Assembly (NCBI RefSeq): GCF_008831285.2
Contig: NC_045142.1
Coordinates: 7,788,713-7,852,712, forward strand
Length of the DNA stretch: 64,000 nt
DNA from: Nymphaea colorata
Taxonomy: Eukaryota; Streptophyta; Magnoliopsida; Nymphaeales; Nymphaeaceae
Reading direction: 5' to 3'
Part shown: positions 55,371 through 64,000 of the stretch, piece after piece
Numbering within the stretch: the stretch's first letter is position 1
How the letters are laid out: each line of letters opens with the position of its first letter
Made by a program: the position numbers and the translations under genes
The notes under the pieces: generated by a model
The model's database searches: none
What the model was told of the DNA's origin: nothing
What the model saw: the letters and a program-made list of their open reading frames with translations, nothing else

Positions 55371-57370
55371 TGTTGAACGGTGCAAGAATTTTTGTTTTGG
55401 TTTTTCAAGTCCAAAATCTTCATTCCAGAAACGTCCTCCCACTCAGAGGGTGGGACAACGATTCACCCATCAATGTTGACTGTCTCCGGCGATGCTCGAT
55501 GCTGCAAATTTTCAGGTAAAAAAAAAAAAACAGATTGGTGACCCTGTTTGAGAATTTAGTTTTACATAGGGGCAGAGTAAAAAAGTTTTCAGCCGAATTA
55601 AAGTTTTTAAATTTTGATAACTTAAACATCTTTTTTAATTTTCTAAAAATTTAGATGTAATTTTTTTTTGAGGTGAGGCCTTACCTACCTTCCCATGTTC
55701 AATTAAAAATTTATTAAATTTATATTTAATGTTTCATTAAAAAAAATTGACTCTGCCCCTACTAGTGGTGGATAATATATCCAATAACAAAGGCAAAATA
55801 AATTTTCATGGTCATTTCCTTGTTGAAAATTGTACTACGATATCTGGGAAAAGTTATATCACATTCACTCTCCATGTTATGGTACATGTGTTGTGTTTGT
55901 CTGTAAAACCACCAATAATTTCACTTTTCCCACTTTCGTTGGTTTTGCCTCCGGGTCCTATCTTCCGGCAGCCTTTTCATTGGCAGGTCCCATTTCAATC
56001 ATTTTCAGTTATACCCCACCATTTTCCAATAATGTTGGGATATTTTTCTGTAAAATGGTTTCAAGGAGATCCAATGTGTCTAATCTCAGAGCCATCTCAC
56101 TGAGTTTATTCTCTTGTAATCCAATCTCGTTCTTTTGGGCTTTGGGCCCACAGTCGTGTTCCATTCTCCAATCTAGATTCACCATCCAACCTTTGTTTTG
56201 GATCTAAATCTCACTTTTTAAATCTGAACTACTGACTTTTGGAAATCCATGATCCATCTGTTGTTCTAGCCCAAATCAAATCACCTGTTCAAATAATTTT
56301 GTATCTATAATTCAAATCACTTTCAGATCCTGTCGAGCCTAAGTAATATCCTACTCAAGTCCAAGGTCCATTCCTCAACGGGGACTCGCAGGTCCATGGC
56401 ACGTGGGTTCTTTTCATATCTTCAATTAAGATTCAAGTCAAGTCCAAAGGGTTCGAAATTTAGCTAAATGAATTTCGAATGATTTTTCAAGTGAAATTTC
56501 AAAAGTTGTTAACGATTTTCAAAATCAAATTCAATATTCGAATGTTTTGGGAACGTTTTTTCCCCGACAGGTTTCTACGAAAAAAAGAAAAAAAGAAAGG
56601 TGGAGTAGCTATTAAAAAGTGAATATCAAATATGGAAGTCGAGTTTCTCGTAATTATTTCTTCAACAAAATAGTGATTCTTACGCACTGCTCATTTGAAT
56701 CATATCGAAAAATCATTTCCCTTTAAATGGCAATCCTTGTTTCAACAATTTTGGAGGTCGATTGATAATTACCGGACAAAAGGATAAGACATCATGTCCA
56801 CCGCACCATTGTCATGTCCCAATATGTCCTATGTCCATTGATTGATAGTTTTAACAATGGAACACTGCATCGTTTCTATCCGACATTTGTTTTGCCTTTC
56901 ACTGTTTTGTCTATTCCGCCTATTTGGTCCACTGTTTGTTAAACGTTCTGTCCATTTTGCCTGTTCTGCACCGCATTTGCATGTTGTCCAGTTCATTTGG
57001 TTCGTTTTGTCCGCTGTTACCCTGTTTGATGACAAAAAACAAAAACACTGTTCTTAGATATAGAATACACAATTACTTTCTGTGATTTTCTTCGTAAAGT
57101 CAATACTTTAATTTCATGAAAGCTGGAGCTAACTTAAGTTAGCTAGCTTATGTTGTAACTTTATCAGTAAATCATATTGATACCCATATAGGTGAAAATT
57201 AGAAATTGATAAAAATGGAAAACTGCAAAATCAAATTTAGTGGAAGATAAGTTAATGTTGAAAAAAAAAATTCCAAGTAACATTTTTTCATCCCCAGGAT
57301 AGCGGATGGTTCCTTCAAACTCTTACTGCACATGCACTGACAGGACAGTCATAATGAGCGATGGAAATAA
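55371..57370. other. Intergenic DNA, no gene seen
   Basis: Short open frames only. Near 56840-57030 a stretch with repeated TTTTG.CC and TGTCC words may be an old repeat. It encodes nothing recognisable. Confidence 0.5.
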
Positions 57371-57628
57371 AAGCAATGGTGTAACTTTATTAACAAAACA
57401 ATACATCTGCATTCTGCTACCGTTTGATTCAAGGGTGCATTGGTTTTCTAAGAATAGGTGATGAACATTACATACATGAAATTTTCAGATTACACTACAA
57501 GCACTTCAGCTAAAGCAAGCCTAATCAAAGGGAGCTCTAGTTTTATCAGAGAACTAGTTCCTTCCTACATTTGAGTTTTTTCGGCTCATCATTCGAGGGT
57601 CAATAAGGGAGAGGAACAAAGAAGACGT

Positions 57629-58297
57629 TTAAAGAGGAGCTTGAGGCCTCGGTTGAGATGAAGCACCTGCGACCTGTGGTACACATGAAAAAAAGGAATA
57701 AGCTGAAACAACAACAATTATCAGTCGATAGATTAGGACATATTAAAACAGAAAAAAATTAAAGTACATACAGCAACAAACAAACTTATCTCAAGATTCC
57801 ACACGACCTGCAAAAGAATTTTCAATTAGCAAGCAAAATACTGAACCGAGTATACTTCAAAATCAAAGTGCAAATAGAAGCATAAACACAATAAGAGCAC
57901 AACTATATTTTCTTTGAAGTACTGTTTGACATGAAGCACCATTAGATTAAGGTACTAAGGTTTTTTTGTGCATTCCAACAAGCACTTGATGGACATAACT
58001 ATATGCAACTGTCACGCCCAAGAGTCCACCACTCTCATGCTGCATTTTCTCAAACTACATACATGTCATTACACTTCATTGCCATGCAACTGGAATACAA
58101 TCAATACCTAAAATTACATCAGCACAATATAATTTAAGCACAATTACTAAGACTTCAAAAAAAAAAAGAAAAATCAACGTGATAAAGAAGATCTATGGAA
58201 TGAGAATCGATGCAACAAAAGCACAATTCAACTAATTGATGCAAAAAACGACAATCGATTCAACAGAAAAGAAACAAATGCATCACAAAACCTCCAT
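57629..58297 (-). CDS. Possible small spliced gene encoding a short hydrophobic peptide
   Basis: Two well-formed minus-strand exons are visible: 57807-57772 (after TTTTGCAG, before GTATGT) and 57673-57629 (after a pyrimidine-rich tract and ACCACAG). They join in phase and read VVWNLEISLFVA then VAGASSQPRPQAPL and stop. A short start exon 58297-58292 (Met-Glu, donor GTTTTG) would give 28 aa, but this donor is weak and the true first exon may differ. A minus-strand AATAAA at 57391-57386 fits a 3' end. The upstream side (58.3-58.95 kb) is GC- and GA-rich like a leader or promoter. The product is not recognised. It could also be a non-coding transcript. Confidence 0.3.
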
Positions 58298-58299
58298 TG

Positions 58300-58511
58300 G
58301 AATGAAGGCGGTCGTGTGGAGTGGAGAGAGAAAGAGCGAGAGGGAGAGGGAGAGGGGAAAAACAAAGAGGCCTCACCTGGACTTCATTGATGCAGCAGAG
58401 GAAGGAGAAGAACCAAAGAAGCGCGAGAATAGACGAACAAGACTGAGAGATTCATTGGCTCACCGAGAATTGGAAAAAACGACAGAGGAGGGAAGAGAAA
58501 AAAAGCCATTT

Positions 58512-58551
<40 letters not shown>

Positions 58552-59060
58552 TGAGGGAGGCTTACCTCCTGTCGTTGGAAGAGAGAGAAACGGCCAGCGA
58601 GAAAGAAATGGGTGGAGATGGTAGCTCCTCACACGCGGCGATAGAGGCTTCTCATGGGTGGCTCCTCACGGCCAGCAAGAGAGGGTTTCTGGTAGTGACG
58701 TCCAGGGGAGGAGAACACCCACACGGCACTGGCAATGGCGTTCGAAAGCCATGGTTCCACGGACTGCGCGGAAAGTGGAAGAAGCACCGATGTTCGGCGG
58801 CGGAAAGGGAAGTGACAGAAGAAATGCGAGGGAGGGGGACAACGCAAAAGGGAGATCGAGAGTGGAGGCTCGAGAGCAGAGGAAGATTGCGCGAGTCGAG
58901 AGCTGTTCCATGTGCAAAAGCACAATTGAATTTATACCTCGATTCAATTGTCCGGTCCGTTCCGATTGTCTTTTGTCCGTCGATTGTGCCGGATTTAACT
59001 GAACAGAACGTCCCTGTCCGTTCCAGATGCTGGAAAGGACAATCAAACGAGCTCATAAAT
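58300..59060. other. GC-rich, GA-tract-bearing leader or promoter-like block
   Basis: A compositional island with a (GA)n tract at 58514-58549 and possible minus-strand splice donors (GGAG|GTAAGC near 58565 and CCAG|GTGAGG near 58377). It fits the 5' region of a minus-strand transcript. The long plus-strand frame 58236-59093 is Arg/Glu repeat translation from GA-rich DNA and is not called. Confidence 0.35.
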
Positions 59061-59749
59061 AAGATAGGGAGTACAAAAGAAAGTTCTTTTTGAAAATAGT
59101 TCAAGATGACTAATTATATATTAATGAAATCAAATAATTCAAGTTAAAGGTAAGTTGAAACTAGTAAGACACTTCGTTGTAATATTTCCTTTTTGAACAA
59201 TTATATTTATGTGATTTTCAAAAGTAGATCATATTTTGGCACTGTGGTGCATATCTAAAAGTGCACCATGATTCTTTTAAACAAAATTATTTATAACCGA
59301 GAAATTTTCAGGCTCTTTCTTGAAAAAGAGCCACTGCACAGTAAAAAGTCTTAAGGCAGTGACTATTTTGATATATGGTCAACATATATGCATCAATTTG
59401 GAAAAAGTTTTCTAGAGGAGAAAAAGCTTTGGAGAGTGAACAATAAGTAAACAACGGAATGAAATGAAATCCCCCCAAGATGAAAACCGCGGGGAGCCGA
59501 AACTGAAGAAGTAAGAAAATAACACACTGTTGCACAGAAACAAAAAGCCCTTCCGCCCGTCGACTTTCATCTCCTGCAGAATCAAAAATTGCTACGCAAA
59601 ATGCATTCGTGGACCTCTCTAAATGCTTGCTTGATTTTTGGGTGGACAAATAATCAAGTACATTTTCCAGTCGAGAAATCTGACAAGAAGTGGGAAATTT
59701 TAAAAAGCCCGAGATGAAGCCCTCGCAATAAGCATTCGGTGTAGAGAGA
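59061..59749. other. Intergenic or upstream region of the DRP2 gene, no gene seen
   Basis: AT-rich to mixed sequence with no conserved exon on either strand. It should include distal promoter sequence of the gene starting at 60254. Confidence 0.45.
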
Positions 59750-60253
59750 GAAAGAGTGATCGCTCGGTCGTCATTCCACCCGCATTCTGCCGACCCCTTC
59801 TCGCTTTCTCTCTCTCTTGAATTCAAAACGCAGGAGGAAGCACTCGACGCGAAGCAAAAGCGAACAGAACGGCAGAGAGGAGAGAGAGAGAGAGAGAGAG
59901 AGTGGAGGGTTTCGTTTCTCTTCCTTCCCCCTCCCTTTTGTTGGCCATATTCCCTTCTTCCCCCCCTTCTCCCTCCGAATTCCTCGCGGATCCCTCTCCT
60001 CACTCTTGCCCTAATTCACCCACTCCTCTCTCGCCTTCTCCTCTTCCCTCTTCTGATCGCCGGTTCGTTGGACCTCCCGACGGTTTCCGGTGTTATGCCC
60101 GGCAGCGTCATCCCCGGAACTGAAGCCATTCGGATCCGGATCTCGTCTCTCGTGTAGCCGTCCAATCGAGGGGGGCTCGTGGTCGACGGCCGCTGCGGGG
60201 GTTGAATTGTTTCTTTCAGGGCGCGATCTGGTTATTCGTCCTCGGATCTTGCC
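59750..60253 (+). promoter_or_regulatory. Promoter-proximal and 5' leader region of the DRP2 gene
   Basis: A pyrimidine-rich and GC-rich block with a (GA)n run at 59879-59902 precedes the start codon. CT-rich leaders are usual for plant housekeeping genes. No TATA box is evident and the transcription start cannot be set. Confidence 0.4.
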
Positions 60254-63200
60254 ATGGAGGCCATGGAGGAGTTGGTCCAACTCTCCGACTCGATGCTGCA
60301 GGCGACCGCCGTGCTGGATGATGAGGATGTGGATGAGCCGTCGAGGAGGAAGGCGTCCACCTTCATGAACGTAGTCGCTCTCGGCAATGTTGTGAGTGTC
60401 GCCGTCGCGGCCGATTCGTTTGATTATTTTTTGCGGCTTTTTGAAGATCTGAATCGCGCGCGTCCCTTTTTTGATGCTTTATTCTTCGGAGTTGTTGTAT
60501 GGCGTCGATCTGATCGGGGGCCCGGCGCTTGGGAAGCCTTTCTCGATAAATTGGCGCACTTGACTGGAATATGCCTTTTTCCCTTTCTTCTTCTTCGCTG
60601 ATTTATTGATTGTTTGCTTGCATTTTGTTGTGCGAATTAAGAGAAATGTTTCAACCAATACGCGATTTGGTGATGCTTTGAAGAGATATGATAGGTGTGT
60701 GAAGTTTACACTACCCTTGAAGCGCGAATTGATTTTGGCGCCATTATCGTCCCGTGGTCCATCCGGGATTCGTGGAGCTTAGCCAGGTGAAGTCATCGGG
60801 GAGCAAAGCATCCAATGTGACTCCCGATGCAAGGGCCATATGCAGCGCTATGTTGTAGCATTACCATTTGGTGTTCAGTTGCATCTTTTGCTTGCCCTGT
60901 CTTGCCTTGGCTATGCAGACAGACGATTACATATACATATTTTGCTTAAAACTCATGCTTCTAGGGGCATTGGAGCATTCGATGCAGTGATATATACCCA
61001 AGCGATTTGATCTGAAACAGACGAAAAGGTTGGTTTAGGGGATGGGGTGGGAGGGCCGTTTGACAAGCCGATGTAGGGAATGGGTGCGATTCCACATGCG
61101 CGTGGATAAACAATACAAAGAACTCTGTATCTCTTACGATGCATTGGCATGTTTGGGATTTGATGTCGAGTGTGTAGACTTGGTACCAAGTTTTAAGCTA
61201 TCAAAATTTGGGGAAGCAACGGTGCGTGGATAAATATTAGAAAGCGCTCTACATCCTTTATGGTGCATTCACGTGCTTGGGATTTGATGTCGAGTGTGTA
61301 GACTCGATACCAAATTTATCCTATTCAAAATTTGGGAAGGCAATTCCAATATTTTGATATTCATGTGCATTTCTTTCTTCTCTTGGACAGGGAGCTGGAA
61401 AATCCGCCACGTTGAACAGTCTGATTGGACATCCTGTTCTTGTAAGTAATCTGACTCTCTTTCACAACCTAAGCCATTTAATATGGGATAATACAGCTAT
61501 ATGGATTCTCCTTGTTCTCTGTCAGCCCTTTCCTAAGTCACTCACAATTGCATCCGAACCTGCAGCCTACTGGGGAAAATGGTGCAACTCGTGCTCCTAT
61601 TTGTATTGACCTCCAACGGGATAGTTCGTTGAGCAGCAAGGTTCTTGTTTTGCAAATTGACAGTAGATCACAGCAAGTTTCTGCAAGTGAGTCCCCTTTT
61701 TATTGATCGGCTTTCTAGTGTAATGGTTTCAACGGCATCCTTTTTGCACCGGTTTTTCTCAAAAACAAATTTAGTTCGGATATCTTTTTTGCCTATGATA
61801 TTAAGGATTTTCATGCTTTTATTTAAAATCATAATGTGATGCTAAAGCATAATTTGATTTCATGATTGTGTTTGACGTATCAACTGATCTATCTGACACA
61901 TGAATTGTGTTTCCTTCTATTTTTGTGCAACTGAAAATAAATAGTTTCCGATCCTTCCTTCAAGGGGATCATATGCTCTTCTTTTGTGAATATTGCCACG
62001 TTGTTATGTTCTATTTGTGCATGGTCTATATTTGCCTGGCGGACAGTGCACACTAAATTAGGAATTTGGCAGGTGCTCTTCGCCATTCTCTTCAGGATAG
62101 GCTAAGCAAGGGGGCTGCAGCTCAGAGTTCTGGAAAAGGTCGCCCAGAGGAGATCTATATGAAATTACGCACAAGTGCAGGTTAGTCATTTTGTCGGCTT
62201 GTCCTTGTTCATGGTATCCGTCTCTTAAAGGAGGTTTATGTATTGTCTGATCATATTTTTAACATTTGATATCTTGTCATTCTCATGCATTTATGTGGCT
62301 TTGTGTCCTTCCAATTGTTTGTACTTCACTCAAGTGCTTTTGACTTGCTGGGATATCATGCAATATGTTGAATTGGGATTGCAATTCTGAAATAGACCTT
62401 ATGTTGTGGACTCTTTCTTCGCTTTTCTGCTCCAACACTACATGTGTGATGCTGAACATGGTTCAGAGCACCCTTGTGGATACTTGCTCTTCTTGATATC
62501 TTTATCACATAAGCTGGTCTTATTCTTAGTAGTAAATGGATGATGCAACATGTAGCACTACAATGTGAAATACTCAATCCTTTTAAGGAAAAGTAAAGAT
62601 AATTGAAAAGAAAGGATTTATACATATCTCAGAAAGAGGACAAGATGGACTGTTATCATTATCTACTCTTGAGGTTTATCTTGCTTTAATAACAATAAAA
62701 AACTGAGCTTCGCTATCCCTTTAAGGTGCAAAGATCACATCCCTTTAACGTACTGCTTGTCTGCCAGTTCTATAACTGTATGACCTGGGCAGATTTTCAT
62801 TATGCCCCTTATCCAAATTTTGTTTTCAATATTTACTGCACTATATAAAAGTTTATGATCTGTTTGTGTGGAATAATATGAACAGCATGATAGTGTGTCG
62901 GTACAACTAAAGGAACAATTATTAAAGCTTCTAGGCTTTTCAAGTATTGTTGCATATGGCTTTATGGGAATTTGTAAGTAACATTCTGACATGCTGGTTT
63001 TTTAGTAGGTTGCCTTTTTTCCATCTTAATTGGAGTATCTATGTCACAACCTGTCTCTCATCGGATGCTCTGTTCATAGAAACAAGTTCTTGTAGCCAAT
63101 TGAACTGCTTTATCAGCTGAAATTGGATGTTATACATAATTTGTGATCAATCTGCAGTAATTGTCTTCCTTGATTTGTGATTTATCCATCTCTTACAGCT

Positions 63201-64000
63201 CCTCCACTTAAGTTGATTGATCTGCCTGGATTGGATCAGCGGGTTATGGACGATTCCCTGGTTAGTTGCTTTTGTTTTGTTTCTTTTACTCTTTATTTTT
63301 GTTTTAGCTATGTATTTTTCTGAAGGCATGATTCATATTCATATGTGGTTGGATATAATTCTTGATCATACAAAATTTTGTATTCATCCCCCATGTGACT
63401 TTGTGACCTGTTCTTTAGGTTGTTGATGGTCATTTGATATGCAATGTTCTTTTTGCCAGATCAGTGAATATGTGGGACATAATGATGCGATCATGTTGGT
63501 TATTGTGCCTGCTTCTCAAGCACCAGATATTTCTTCTTGTAGGGCACTTAAGGTGGCTAAGGAGTATGACTCTGATGGTGGGTGTTATTTTATGTTAGCC
63601 ATCTGTGTGCGATCTGTTTAATTGGTTTGGGTAATCTGAGCCAGACAGATTTTCACATGCAATTTTGTACTTTCTCTATATTTTGTTCATTATTGGATCC
63701 TTGCTTTTGAATTTTTCTTTGTTTTTGATGTAGGTACCAGAACCATTGGTGTTATTAGTAAAATTGATCAAGCAGCTTCAGACCAAAAATCTCTTGCAGC
63801 TGTTCAGGCTCTTCTTCTGGGCCAGGGGCCACGCAGCACAAGTGAAATTGATTGGGTTGCTTTGATCGGTCAGTCTGTTTCTATTGCATCAGCGCAGTCG
63901 GGATCTGTGGGCTCTGAAAGCTCGCTGGAAACTGCATGGAGAGCTGAAAGTGAAAGTTTGAGATCCATACTTACTGGTGCTCCACAGGCTAAGCTTGGTA
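60254..64000 (+). CDS. Dynamin-related protein 2 (DRP2-type), 5' part, cut by window end
   Basis: Exons 60254-60391, 61391-61441, 61566-61686, 62073-62180, 63199-63260, 63460-63577 and 63734 to the window end join in phase into 288 codons. DRP2 proteins are large GTPases with PH and proline-rich domains that act in clathrin-mediated endocytosis and cell-plate formation. Seen here: the N terminus [14 protein letters not shown], the P-loop GNVGAGKS (44-51, split exactly by intron 1), the switch Thr71 in GATRAP, DLPG (147-150) and SKID (208-211) at the G4 position. The sequence closely follows plant DRP2A/DRP2B through APQAKLG. The rest of the G domain, middle, PH, GED and Pro-rich parts lie beyond the window. 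The last bases (CTTGGTA) could be a splice donor, so the seventh exon may end at 63997. Confidence 0.95.

Noticed and set aside
58236-59093. 285-residue plus-strand open frame
   Set aside because: It runs through GA-rich DNA and yields long Arg/Glu/Lys repeats. No family similarity, and it lies in a likely leader or promoter block.
1-64000. CRISPR arrays, operons, phage or bacterial defence systems
   Set aside because: The window is plant nuclear DNA. Its tandem repeats lack the repeat-spacer pattern, and all real genes are intron-split.

Overview
The window is nuclear DNA of a flowering plant. It is AT-rich, has long introns with GT/AG borders, Ty1/copia LTR retrotransposons primed by initiator tRNA-Met, hAT-like MITEs, many GA/CT and TA microsatellites, and three intron-split genes of conserved plant families. 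I cannot name the species. No CRISPR, operon, rRNA or convincing tRNA is visible.

Layout. 1-9.0 kb is intergenic repeat-rich DNA, with one well-delimited 500-bp hAT-like MITE at 5153-5652. 9.05-16.1 kb (+) holds a six-exon alpha/beta-hydrolase gene (529 aa, catalytic Ser/Asp/His all present) behind a GC-rich, ACGT-rich promoter and a long leader with short upstream ORFs. 16.1-19.8 kb is intergenic. 19.8-48.1 kb (-) is one 28-kb gene, reconstructed here as 12 coding exons encoding a 367-aa GPAT9-type sn-glycerol-3-phosphate acyltransferase, with a compact promoter at 48.27-48.36 kb. Its introns have been inflated by a nearly intact Copia element (36879-42052), a decayed Copia element of a second family (24859-29253), a solo LTR of that second family (31921-32110) and a Mutator-like MITE (22018-22706). 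48.4-57.4 kb is repeat-rich intergenic DNA with two more hAT-like MITEs that carry perfect 8-bp target-site duplications. 57.4-58.6 kb (-) may hold a small spliced unit encoding a short peptide (low confidence). 59.7-64.0 kb (+) is the 5' part of a DRP2-type dynamin GTPase gene: seven exons and most of the G domain, cut by the window edge.

How the genes relate. They are independent housekeeping-type genes. GPAT9 makes lysophosphatidic acid in the ER for membrane and storage lipid synthesis. DRP2 acts in clathrin-mediated endocytosis. The hydrolase is an uncharacterised, probably membrane-anchored serine hydrolase. No shared pathway is implied by their order.

I see no new multi-gene system. 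The most notable features are the 28-kb GPAT9 gene carrying three same-sense Copia-type insertions in three different introns, the almost intact Copia element inactivated mainly by one extra base in a homopolymer, and a MITE family with diverse interiors but shared ends and 8-bp duplications.
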